Assembly (NCBI GenBank): GCA_945875585.1
Contig: CAMCLK010000017.1
Span: 1-64,000, forward strand
Length of the DNA stretch: 64,000 nt
Reading direction: 5' to 3'
Source of the DNA: Candidatus Kuenenia stuttgartensis
GTDB taxonomy: Bacteria > Planctomycetota > Planctomycetia > Gemmatales > Gemmataceae
Of the stretch, positions 8,500 through 16,571 are shown piece by piece. The notes under the pieces are model-generated. The model ran no database searches and was not told where the DNA came from. It worked only from the letters and a program-made list of their open reading frames with translations. Every line of letters begins with the position of its first letter. Within the stretch, counting starts at the first letter, position 1. Made by a program: the position numbers and the translations under genes.

Positions 8500-10632
8500 T
8501 TATTCTTTCGGATTCATGCCCAGCGCCTTGGCTGTAAAAGCCCATACGTCGGCGATCTCTTCAATTTGCATGGTGGTTGGCTTTCCTGCGCCGTGACCTG
8601 CTTTGGTCTCAATCCGGATCAGCAACGGGTTTGGCCCCTTGTGACAGGCTTGAGCCATCGCGGCAAACTTGAAGCTGTGGCCAGGGACGACGCGGTCGTC
8701 TGTGTCGGCCGTGGTAATCAGTGTGGCAGGATACGCCGTGCCGGGCTTGAGATTGTGGTAAGGAGAGTATTTCAGCAGGGCGGCAAACTCTTCCTTGTTA
8801 TCGCTGGACCCGTAGTCGTCGACCCAGTAACGGCCTGCTGTGAATTTCTGAAAACGCAGCATGTCCATCACGCCGACGGCAGGCAGACACGCGCCAAATA
8901 GTTCTGGTCGTTGTGTCATGGCTGCGCCAACCAACAAGCCGCCGTTGCTTCCACCCTGAATGGCCAAACGCGTGGGTGATGTGTATTTTTCGCGGATGAG
9001 GTATTCAGCCGAGGCAATGAAGTCGTCGAATACATTTTGTTTGTTGGTTTTGGTTCCGGCCTTGTGCCATGCCTCACCGTACTCGCCTCCACCACGGAGG
9101 TTGGCCACGGCGAATACGCCCCCCATTTCCAGCCATGCCAAGCGTGAAACACGAAAAGCAGGTGTTTGTGATATATTGAAGCCGCCGTAACCATAAAGAA
9201 TGACAGGGTTGTCCCCAGTGAGTTTAAGTCCCTTTTTGGAGGAAATAAACATGGGTACGCGTGTGCCATCTTTCGAGGTCACGAATACTTGTGTGGTTTC
9301 ATAATCGAGCGGATTGAAGGCGACTTTCGGGCGGTACCATGCATCGCTTTTGCCCGTGGCAGTATCGAGGCGGAAGATGGAAGTAGGGGTGGTGAAGTCG
9401 CTGTAAGAGTAGTAAGTGTCTGTGTCTGTCTGTGTGCCGTCAAAACCATCGGCTGACCCGATTCCTGGCAGGTTAACCGAGGCGCCGGGAGCACCTTCCA
9501 GCGTGAACAACATAACGCGGGTACTGGCATCGTGCAGGTAAGTCGCCACAATCCGATTGGCTGTTAGGGATGCGCCATCGAGTTTATCCTTGGCTTGTGG
9601 GACAATTTCGCGCCATACCCGGGCGCCTTCCGCTTTCAGGTCTGTCGATACGATCCGGCCTAAAGGGGCATCGAGGTTGGTCTTGAAATAAACAACAGAT
9701 CCCCTGTTGCCCATGAACGACCATTCGTTCTTGAATTCGGTAATAAGGTCTGTGAGTGGAGCATTAGGACTTTTCAGGTCGCGGAAGGAGACTCGGTAGC
9801 GATGGTCGGTTCCCACATGGGTTGTGATGAACAGATAAGCCCCATCGTCGCTGGTTTCTGTCTGAAATCCCCATTCTGGATTCTCCGGTCGTTCCAATAC
9901 CAGTTTGTCGGTCTCCTGCTTGGTTCCCACCGCATGGTGATAGACTTTCATGTTGAGGTTCAGCGACTGGAATTGCTGGCCCTCTGAAGGCTTGTCGAAT
10001 CGGGCATAATACAGGCCCGAACCATCACGCACCCACGACGGGGCGTTGAATTTCACCCATTTGAGTTCATCGGGCAGTAGTTGTGATGTCACGAGGTCGA
10101 GAACCCGCCATGTGGTCCAGTCTGAGCCTGCTTCTGCCACGCCGTAGGCCAAAAGGCGGCCGTTATCGGAAGGGGCCCAACCTGCGAGCGCGATGGTTCC
10201 GTCTTTGCTCCAAGCGTTGGGATCAAGAATCACGCGACCAGCACCATCGGCAGAGTCGCGTGCCATAAGCACAGCTTGATTTTGCAAGCCGTCGTTGCGG
10301 AGGTACCAGTATCTGTGTCCCCGATGAACAGGGGGTGTAACGCGTTCGTAGTTCCAAAGTGTCGTTAGGCGTTTTCGGAATGTTTCCCGGCCTTTGAGTG
10401 TGTTCAGGTAGCCAAACGTAACCTTGTTTTCAGCTTCAACCCAGGCCCGAACTTCGGGAGAAGTTCGCACATCGTCTTCTAGCCATCGGTAAGGATCCGG
10501 CACTTTTGTGCCATGGTATTCTTCCACCAGGTCGACTTTTTTGGCGTTGGGGTAGGCGATTGGATCTGCTGCCATGATCGTTCCAATGGAAATAAGAAGG
10601 CCAAAAACCACCAATGCGCGACGATGTTTCAT
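8500..10632 (-). CDS. Exported prolyl oligopeptidase (S9A family)
   Basis: A serine peptidase that should cleave short peptides after proline. From the ATG at 10632 it has 710 residues: a clear signal peptide (MKHRRALVVFGLL...AAD), a beta-propeller region (about 60-430) and a C-terminal alpha/beta-hydrolase domain. The nucleophile is Ser562 in GGSNGG, the acid lies in DTDDR at about 643-646, and His680 is in KAGHGAG, the order expected for the family. An ATG 48 bases further upstream (10680) also has an AGGG site. I prefer 10632 because it puts the leader at the N-terminus and has GAGGG before it. Export suggests peptide scavenging in the periplasm. It is divergent from cysH. Confidence 0.95.
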   Translation of the reverse strand: MKHRRALVVFGLLISIGTIMAADPIAYPNAKKVDLVEEYHGTKVPDPYRWLEDDVRTSPEVRAWVEAENKVTFGYLNTLKGRETFRKRLTTLWNYERVTPPVHRGHRYWYLRNDGLQNQAVLMARDSADGAGRVILDPNAWSKDGTIALAGWAPSDNGRLLAYGVAEAGSDWTTWRVLDLVTSQLLPDELKWVKFNAPSWVRDGSGLYYARFDKPSEGQQFQSLNLNMKVYHHAVGTKQETDKLVLERPENPEWGFQTETSDDGAYLFITTHVGTDHRYRVSFRDLKSPNAPLTDLITEFKNEWSFMGNRGSVVYFKTNLDAPLGRIVSTDLKAEGARVWREIVPQAKDKLDGASLTANRIVATYLHDASTRVMLFTLEGAPGASVNLPGIGSADGFDGTQTDTDTYYSYSDFTTPTSIFRLDTATGKSDAWYRPKVAFNPLDYETTQVFVTSKDGTRVPMFISSKKGLKLTGDNPVILYGYGGFNISQTPAFRVSRLAWLEMGGVFAVANLRGGGEYGEAWHKAGTKTNKQNVFDDFIASAEYLIREKYTSPTRLAIQGGSNGGLLVGAAMTQRPELFGACLPAVGVMDMLRFQKFTAGRYWVDDYGSSDNKEEFAALLKYSPYHNLKPGTAYPATLITTADTDDRVVPGHSFKFAAMAQACHKGPNPLLIRIETKAGHGAGKPTTMQIEEIADVWAFTAKALGMNPKE

Positions 10633-10835
10633 GTTTTGGGCCCTCGTTCGGTTGGCTGAAGCAAAGAATATCCTAGACATGGTGACCCTTCAGTTCCAAT
10701 GTTTGCCTTTCCAGATAGTTCGAAGCAGTGCTAGATGAATGCCTTCTTGGCCTGTGATTCAACAAAATATATGTATTAAGCCAACTTTTGCTTTTCGATC
10801 AACTTATGTATGATTGAAATAGTCTTGGAGGTTGC

Positions 10836-11600
10836 ATGCTGATGACGCGAGAGGCACTGACATTGGTCAGTCCAATGCCGCTCCGTGCGGAACCCGCACC
10901 TGAGTTGGCGGCGGAAATCGAAGAGCAGGCCATTCGTTTGGACCAAGCTGATCCTGAAGCTATTCTTGGCTGGGCATCTGAGCGCTTTGGATCCGGGCTG
11001 ACCATGGCGACAGCCTTTGGTGTGGAAGGTTGCCTTATCCTTCACTTTCTGTCGCGTGTGGCTCCAAAAACCCGTGTTTTTAACTTGGACACGGGCTACC
11101 AATTCGCTGAAACTCTGGATGTTCGGAACCGTATCCGCGAAAAATATGGCATCGATGTCGAACTAGTGCAGCCGTCCACCACGGTGGCTGAGTACGAGAC
11201 CGAACACGGCGGTCCGCTTCATCGCCATCGTCCAGATCAGTGCTGCTACGACCGCAAGGTGGTACCGCTACGGCGGGCAGTTGCTGGGTATACGGCATGG
11301 ATATCCGGCATTCGTGCCGAGGAAACCGATCAACGTTCGCGTGGTCGAATAATTCAATGGGATGCGAAATTTGGGTTAACGAAGATCAACCCATTGCTGA
11401 ATTGGAATCGCAAGCGTGTTTGGAGTGCGGTGATCTCGTGGAACGTTCCTTACAATTCGCTTCATGATCGAGGCTATGAAAGTATTGGGTGCGAGCCTTG
11501 TACCGTTCCTGGCGCGGGACGAGAAGGCCGCTGGGGTGGAATGGCCAAAAAGGAGTGCGGGCTCCACGTTCAGGAACATGAGCAAGGAAGCGGTATCTAA
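10836..11600 (+). CDS. cysH: Assimilatory APS reductase (phosphoadenylyl/adenylyl-sulfate reductase)
   Basis: Reduces activated sulfate to sulfite, using thioredoxin-type donors, in assimilatory sulfur metabolism in the cytoplasm. At 254 residues it has the family landmarks: nucleotide-loop region near ATAFGVEG (58-65), FNLDTGYQF (82-90), SGIRAEETDQRS, and the catalytic cysteine Cys241 in KKECGLH. Cys136-Cys137 together with Cys219 and Cys222 form the CC...CxxC set that binds a [4Fe-4S] cluster. This set marks enzymes that use APS (adenylyl-sulfate) rather than PAPS only. GGAGG sits 7 bases before the ATG. The Rrf2 regulator begins 2 bases after its stop, so the two are a translationally coupled pair. 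No other sulfate-assimilation gene is in the window. Confidence 0.95.
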   Translation: MLMTREALTLVSPMPLRAEPAPELAAEIEEQAIRLDQADPEAILGWASERFGSGLTMATAFGVEGCLILHFLSRVAPKTRVFNLDTGYQFAETLDVRNRIREKYGIDVELVQPSTTVAEYETEHGGPLHRHRPDQCCYDRKVVPLRRAVAGYTAWISGIRAEETDQRSRGRIIQWDAKFGLTKINPLLNWNRKRVWSAVISWNVPYNSLHDRGYESIGCEPCTVPGAGREGRWGGMAKKECGLHVQEHEQGSGI

Positions 11601-11602
11601 TT

Positions 11603-12034
11603 ATGAAGCTCTCTGCCAAGGCTGAATATGCCTGTGTTGCCTTACTGGAATTGGCGGGTGGCGACCGTACCGGGCAACCTATCCGAATCCGCAACATTGC
11701 CGCCAATCAAGGTATTCCAGAGCGATTTCTTGTTCAGATTTTATTGGTGCTGAAATCTGCCGGGCTGGTTGAAAGCACGCGGGGAGCAGCCGGGGGTTAC
11801 CGTCTGTCCCGCCAGCCAGAAACCATTACCGTGCTTGAAGTGGTCGAGGCTATCGATGGTCGGTCTGGGCCATCCCGTGGAGAAGCAGGCACCTCAGCTC
11901 ATCCCATGGGCAGGGCACTGAGCAAAATCTGGCGGGAAGCCGAAGCCCGGGAGCGACTATTCCTCAACGGAATCACTCTTGTTGACGTTCTGGCGCGGGT
12001 TGAGGCGCCAGATGACTCTATGTACCAAATTTGA
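11603..12034 (+). CDS. Rrf2-family transcriptional regulator
   Basis: A 143-residue winged-helix regulator. The N-terminal MKLSAKAEYACVALLELA, the helix-turn-helix around IRNIAANQGIPERFLVQIL, and the wing GAAGGYRLSR are diagnostic of Rrf2 proteins. The cysteines that ligate Fe-S in IscR and NsrR (three in the C-terminal half) are absent; the only Cys is residue 11. This makes it more like CymR, a cysteine-metabolism regulator in Firmicutes that senses sulfur status through a protein partner. Placement 2 bases after cysH suggests it controls sulfate reduction, possibly its own operon. The operator was not identified. The regulatory target is inference. Confidence 0.92.
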   Translation: MKLSAKAEYACVALLELAGGDRTGQPIRIRNIAANQGIPERFLVQILLVLKSAGLVESTRGAAGGYRLSRQPETITVLEVVEAIDGRSGPSRGEAGTSAHPMGRALSKIWREAEARERLFLNGITLVDVLARVEAPDDSMYQI

Positions 12035-12051
12035 GCCGAATTGTGCTAGTT

Positions 12052-12546
12052 TCAGGCTGCGCGTCGAATGCGCGCACCATGGTCGAGGAGGCCTCGTTCG
12101 CGGGCCCAGGCTCGTGCCTTGATCATTCCGTCTGTTTCCTGAATCGAAAAATGCAGTGAACGCAAGGTGATGAGTCCACCGTCTGTTTCAACAGTCGCAT
12201 GCACTCCGGAAGGCAAGATCACTGTTTCTGCATTTTCGCCACAGGCGTTCCAGCCAAGAATGGCAATAGTTTGGCCCATTTTCCAAAAGGGTGGCGGCAA
12301 GTATGCCGCCAGTTCATGCCCGGCATTCTCGAGTGCCCACGACCAGCAAGCCAATGCCGACCACGCGCCAGGAAACCTTATTGCTGTCAGTGAACGCCCC
12401 AGATGCGACACCTGAGCGTAGTTTCTGAAAACACCAGAATGGTTGGTTACCTCTTCTTCTATCAAAGAGGGGTGCGCCCATTCCCCAGTCAACTGGAGAA
12501 GGCAGGATTGTTCACGGCGATCGAGTCCAACAATACAATCTGACAT
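12052..12546 (-). CDS. Unknown protein, 164 residues
   Basis: The frame extends upstream to a TTG, but ATG 12546 has an AGGAT site about 10 bases upstream and begins just after the stop of the transglutaminase-like gene (12566), so I chose it. The soluble protein has a Trp-rich middle (SALACWSWALENAGHEL, PPPFWKMGQTIAILGWNACG) and a basic C-terminus (ARAWARERGLLDHGARIRRAA). No signal peptide, membrane span or catalytic motif is evident. It probably shares a transcript with the transglutaminase-like gene upstream and converges with the Rrf2 gene. No family was recognised. Confidence 0.65.
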   Translation of the reverse strand: MSDCIVGLDRREQSCLLQLTGEWAHPSLIEEEVTNHSGVFRNYAQVSHLGRSLTAIRFPGAWSALACWSWALENAGHELAAYLPPPFWKMGQTIAILGWNACGENAETVILPSGVHATVETDGGLITLRSLHFSIQETDGMIKARAWARERGLLDHGARIRRAA

Positions 12547-12565
12547 AGGTGCCGATCCTCGTGTG

Positions 12566-14086
12566 TCAATCTCCAAAATCCACTTTCACAACCTCGCCCT
12601 TCAAGCGTCCAACCAAGCGTTGAACTGGCAGAAGGGGAGCTAGCGATTCGACTTTGTCCCATGTGCTGTCAGAAACTTTGATATGGCTTGCGCCAATACC
12701 GCCCTGACCAAGGGTACCGTCTAGGCCAATCCACTGACCATCAATGAAGACCTCTGCCCACATGTGGAATCCAAGGAAGGGCTTGCCTCCCTTTTCCACA
12801 TACAGAAGGCCCACCGCTGTGCGCGATGGAAGATTGCTGGCCCGGCATAACGCAGCCAAGACGAGCGCGGCGTGTCTGCAGTCCCCACGCCAGTTTTTCA
12901 CGGTTTCCGATGCGGGAATCAAGGCAACCGAGGCATCGGGTTTCAGGCTGCGGAAGACATATCGTTCCAATCGCAGCGCGGCGGTCCAGCAATCATCTTC
13001 GAAGCCGCCAGCGCGTTGCGCCATTTCGCGAATTCGGGGATGGTCTGTATCGATAAATCGGCTGGTGCTCAAGCACTCGCGGGGGGCATCCGGTGCGCCA
13101 ACAACCCGTTTGGGTTTCTGGCCGCGGCGGGAGAGGATTTCCACGGCTCCATCTGCGGTAGGTCGCAATTGTTGGTGATCGTCGTTCGCCAACTCCATTT
13201 GTTCCCCCGAAGCTTCTTTCCATCGCAGTCGATACACGACACCCCGCGCCTGTCGGGCATTGGGTACTGGCCTGTCGAGTGAAATAAGGCTTGAATCGCC
13301 CAGATCACGTGTGGGAGTTGCTTTGGAAGCTTCACGAATGGCTTCCTGATTTGATAGTTCCAGAGTAATCAGTCCAAGACCATCGAGTTCCAACTGCCTG
13401 CGGACAATGCGTCCCTGTGAGTCGATCCAACACCGATTGGGGGCCAGTTGGGGAGCACCTGACTGCAAAATTTTGGGTTGCCAAGTCACCTTTTGGCAGG
13501 GAACTTTCGCGCCAGACACTTCAATCACTTCATCGGATGTCTGGCCTTCCATGCCTACAACCTGATTGACCAGAGGTTCGTGTGCCAGCACCCGCCACGG
13601 TCCGGTACTTCCGACGACAAGCTTTTCTCTGGCCCTAAGTCCAACCACTTGTTCCGACCAGGGGAGCTGTCGATCAGGACGTCCAAGACGGTCTTCAATC
13701 ATGAAGAGTGTGGCATCGTCGCTCTTGGGGTGCCCTTCCAGGTGCAGAAATGCCTTGCCATTATGTTCTTGCTTCAAGGTGAAACCCGTCACCTGACCGT
13801 TGGCCGTTTCAGTATTGGCGTATTCCTGCTTGAGCGCCACAACGGCACCGTAACGACGCAACCGCAGTTCCAAAATCTGAGTGACTTCCCAGCCCTTTTC
13901 TGAGCGCTGTTCACGATGACGCCATGAGCCAACTGGTTGTTGGTCGAGTTTGGCCAAGTACCAAAGATCGGTATCTGGTTCGTTGGCCGCGCGTGCTGAA
14001 GGAACCGCGCGTGTCGCAAGTACCCCCAACCCTACTATGAGGGTCAGTAGCAGTATGCCCGCAGGTGTTCGCCAATGGCCAGTCAT
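12566..14086 (-). CDS. Exported transglutaminase-like domain protein
   Basis: A 506-residue protein with an N-terminal signal peptide (hydrophobic core 10-24, cut after ARA at about 33). The C-terminal 150 residues form a transglutaminase-like core with its triad: Cys403 in GDCRHAAL, His441 in GFHMWAEV and Asp456 in GLDGTL. Prokaryotic members of this fold usually act as cysteine peptidases or amidases on peptides or peptidoglycan. The N-terminal 330 residues are beta-rich and of unknown function. The protein should act outside the cytoplasmic membrane. A small unknown gene follows 19 bases downstream. The upstream gap holds a structured element transcribed in the other direction. Confidence 0.9.
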   Translation of the reverse strand: MTGHWRTPAGILLLTLIVGLGVLATRAVPSARAANEPDTDLWYLAKLDQQPVGSWRHREQRSEKGWEVTQILELRLRRYGAVVALKQEYANTETANGQVTGFTLKQEHNGKAFLHLEGHPKSDDATLFMIEDRLGRPDRQLPWSEQVVGLRAREKLVVGSTGPWRVLAHEPLVNQVVGMEGQTSDEVIEVSGAKVPCQKVTWQPKILQSGAPQLAPNRCWIDSQGRIVRRQLELDGLGLITLELSNQEAIREASKATPTRDLGDSSLISLDRPVPNARQARGVVYRLRWKEASGEQMELANDDHQQLRPTADGAVEILSRRGQKPKRVVGAPDAPRECLSTSRFIDTDHPRIREMAQRAGGFEDDCWTAALRLERYVFRSLKPDASVALIPASETVKNWRGDCRHAALVLAALCRASNLPSRTAVGLLYVEKGGKPFLGFHMWAEVFIDGQWIGLDGTLGQGGIGASHIKVSDSTWDKVESLAPLLPVQRLVGRLKGEVVKVDFGD

Positions 14087-14417
14087 TCATGGACTCCCGG
14101 CAAGGCAACAGGCGTGCCGTGCACCAGTTACCATCGGGAGATGTGCGCTTGGCGATGAGGGGATTCGTGCGGCTAATGGGTAGAATGGGCTAAATTGGTG
14201 TTAGTTTGGGGCCTTTATTCCTCTTGGTCAAGAGCCCCGGTCAGGTAGTTCCGGCAGTTCGGGTAAGGGGCAGACGGTTTTCTGGGTATAACCTCTCCTG
14301 ACCGGAACTGCGGCACTGTTTTTTTGGAAAAAATCAAGTCCAACCCGTCCTCATGCTTCTTTATCCCCCATAGATTTCAACAGCGATCTGTTTCGGCCTT
14401 CTGAATTGGGTGAATTC
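14087..14417. other. Divergent intergenic region with structured element
   Basis: A 331-base gap between the transglutaminase-like gene (minus) and the unknown gene at 14418 (plus). No coding frame is convincing. The right half contains inverted repeats and a T-run described separately (14221-14325). The rest should hold the two divergent promoters, but I could not point to a clean -35/-10 pair. Confidence 0.6.
14221..14325 (+). ncRNA. Candidate structured RNA or leader with terminator-like end
   Basis: Three inverted repeats are packed into about 100 bases. CTCTTGGTCAAGAG (14221-14234) is a short hairpin. CCGGTCAGG (14237-14245) pairs with CCTGACCGG (14297-14305). AGTTCCGG (14247-14254) pairs with CCGGAACT (14302-14309). 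The last two share bases 14302-14305, so they cannot form together. Seven T residues follow at 14319-14325, as in an intrinsic terminator read on the plus strand. The gene at 14418 begins 92 bases later. This could be an attenuator-style leader or a free small RNA. Both readings are inference from the sequence. Confidence 0.4.
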
Positions 14418-15062
14418 ATGCGTGATGATTCATTTCTTGGTCTATCACTGGGTGACGGTTCTGAAGGGTATGAGCCCATGGGGCATTTCATGCTTCCTCC
14501 TGCCGTTGCGCCAAGACCTGGAAGTACCTGGAGACCACGCGAAGCCTACCGAACGGGAATTCATCGCATTGGCAACCGCAAGGTTCCAACACTGGCTGCC
14601 ACGGTTTCGGCGGATCGTTTGCTTTCGGTGTTTCTCGATCTAATCGCACCCATGGGGCCGAACGTTGATGTCGTTTTAGAAACCGGGCACGATTCGCCTG
14701 AAGGAATGCACCGGGATCTTGTGCGCGAAGATATCGACCTGACTGTGCTTTCGAGTCACTTGCTCGATTTTGAAGATTATTTGTTGGAAGACGGCCTCAC
14801 GGGTTTGGTGGTCTGTTCACAAGCCAGTCGGCCCCTGCAAGAAGTCCAACTGGATGAGCATAAGGTTCTGGTGGTTTATGCCTACGACCTGAGGCCGTTC
14901 ATCGCTGTTCTGGCAGATTACGGTTTGCGCGAGGAGCGTGAACTGATGCTGATTCTTGAAGATGAACACGCACACAAAACGTCTCATCACCATTCGAGTC
15001 AGTTCGAGGTGTTGGCGTCTCGGTTGTCGATGAGCGAGACGGTGGATACACTCGGCAACTGA
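14418..15062 (+). CDS. Unknown acidic soluble protein, 214 residues
   Basis: The ATG at 14418 is used; a TTG four codons earlier is possible, and neither has a strong ribosome-binding site. The protein lacks a signal peptide. Its centre reads as alternating strands and helices: VVLETGHD, LTVLSSHLLDFEDYLLEDG, TGLVVCSQ, HKVLVVYAYD. The C-terminus has a His-rich stretch (EHAHKTSHHHSS) that might bind metal. Acidic residues dominate. No family was recognised. It sits downstream of a structured intergenic element with a T-run, so its expression might be attenuated. It converges with the HEAT/STN-like gene only 2 bases away. Confidence 0.75.
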   Translation: MRDDSFLGLSLGDGSEGYEPMGHFMLPPAVAPRPGSTWRPREAYRTGIHRIGNRKVPTLAATVSADRLLSVFLDLIAPMGPNVDVVLETGHDSPEGMHRDLVREDIDLTVLSSHLLDFEDYLLEDGLTGLVVCSQASRPLQEVQLDEHKVLVVYAYDLRPFIAVLADYGLREERELMLILEDEHAHKTSHHHSSQFEVLASRLSMSETVDTLGN

Positions 15063-15064
15063 AA

Positions 15065-16402
15065 TCAAGGAAGTGGAAGGTCGCGGAATTCAAAAGCGAC
15101 AACGTGTTCGAGTGTATCCCATACCGTGTAGACCAAACGTGCCGGTGGGCCGACCGGGCCTTTAGGCGCGTTGGGGTTGGCCGGGCCAGGCAATATGGCA
15201 CCGGGGGGCGGTGGTGCGAAAGTGAATGTTAGTTGGGCAAAGTTTGGCCCACTGTTGCCCCACGAGCTGCCCTGATTCATGAAGCGCCTACCTTGGGCGT
15301 CGTGCAATTCCAACCTCTGGTACATGGAATTAAGCCATGTGTAGTCAGATCCTGTGCCACCATCCTTGCCCGATTCCTTCACAGCCAACCGTACGGTAAC
15401 AGCCTTAGCGGGGGTTTCTTGCACTTCTTCAATGGTAAAACTGGTGGTCCCAACCACAGCGGTCTGTCCCTTGGCCTTCAAAATGTCTTGAGTTAACGGA
15501 ACAGGTTTCTGGTCTACCAAAACCACGCACGAAACCGATCCCCGAATCAGCTTAATATGGGTCGAGCGTTCACTGACTCGCCTCATTGCGGCGGAAAATC
15601 CCTGCGATTGTGAACGGTATCCGTTGCCATAGCGGCTGATGTGTCGGGTTGCTCCACCGGTCCAACCCGGTTCTCCCGGCATTGGCCCTAGAAGCGATTG
15701 ATCAAGGTTGTCTATTGCCAGGCTGAGCCTTGGTTCACCCACTCCCAGCAGTGGCAGGCGGGGTTCACTATTCAGATTCAGGCCCAGAGTCATGGAATCG
15801 GTGCGGCGTGTGGCAGTTCCGAGCGCTTGGTTCAAGTCGATATTTCTGAATTGCTGAACATTGGTGGCGCTGACACGGAAAGCGCCGTCAAACCAAGAGT
15901 GTTCTGGTGGTTGGCCTTGGCCAAGCCGAAGACGGTCGTCGCCAAAACCTTGTTGCAGCGTGCACCCGGCCTGACGGCCAATCAGTTCTAGTGCCATGAT
16001 CACGGGCATACGTCCCGCTTTGAGTTGCACGGGGCGATCTTGCAGGTTGGGCCATGTTTCGATCGTGTAACCAGATTGGGCGGAAAGATCCTTCAGGATA
16101 TCTTTGAGCGAAAAATCACCCGCCTTCATATCCACCATTCGGGGTGCCAGACGAACCGATTGTTCCAAGGCAGGGATGATAAGTTCCACACGCCTGCGGA
16201 TCTCGGGGTCCGCGTGGGCTCTGCCAGCAATTAAGGCTGGTAGGGCCTGTGAGCCCATGTTTTTCAGGTGGCTTTCAGCGCTCTGCCTTTTGTCGAAATC
16301 GTTGTCGCCTAGAGACTCAACCAACACTTTTGGGTCTGCCGGTGGCTGAGCGCACGCCGCACAAAGTGCCATCAATAGGAAGCCACTGCTGACGACGACC
16401 AC
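15065..16402 (-). CDS. Exported HEAT-repeat protein with STN-like segment
   Basis: The start is GTG 16402 with AGGAG 8 bases upstream. The 445-residue product has a signal peptide (about 1-18) and a HEAT-like N-terminal region (LVESLGDNDFDKRQSAESHLKNMG, DPEIRRRVELIIPAL). Residues 95-150 follow the pattern of secretin/TonB short N-terminal (STN-like) domains: FSLKDILKDLSAQSGYTIE then PVIMALELIGRQAGCTL. The C-terminal half is beta-rich and ends in a proline-rich segment. Planctomycetes often carry such HEAT-plus-STN secreted proteins without known roles. It converges with the unknown gene at 14418. The domain call is by motif and is moderate. Confidence 0.8.
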   Translation of the reverse strand: MVVVSSGFLLMALCAACAQPPADPKVLVESLGDNDFDKRQSAESHLKNMGSQALPALIAGRAHADPEIRRRVELIIPALEQSVRLAPRMVDMKAGDFSLKDILKDLSAQSGYTIETWPNLQDRPVQLKAGRMPVIMALELIGRQAGCTLQQGFGDDRLRLGQGQPPEHSWFDGAFRVSATNVQQFRNIDLNQALGTATRRTDSMTLGLNLNSEPRLPLLGVGEPRLSLAIDNLDQSLLGPMPGEPGWTGGATRHISRYGNGYRSQSQGFSAAMRRVSERSTHIKLIRGSVSCVVLVDQKPVPLTQDILKAKGQTAVVGTTSFTIEEVQETPAKAVTVRLAVKESGKDGGTGSDYTWLNSMYQRLELHDAQGRRFMNQGSSWGNSGPNFAQLTFTFAPPPPGAILPGPANPNAPKGPVGPPARLVYTVWDTLEHVVAFEFRDLPLP

Positions 16403-16571
16403 GCCTTGGGCTCCTGTATCCCTTGGCGCGAAAAGGTCCCGCGCCTAGTGGCATGGTACCCGCTGGCAGTCGGCATTCGCAATCAGCCACTTGAGGAAAT
16501 CTGGGTTGCTGCCCGGATTTATCCTAACGATCGCGACGTTTGTAGCGGCTGGCGAAAGCTGGCGCGTGTGC

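Noticed and set aside
10770-10835. Possible promoter and operator before cysH
   Set aside because: TTGCTT and TATGAT boxes are only 15 bases apart and no clean inverted repeat for an Rrf2 operator is visible, so I did not annotate it.
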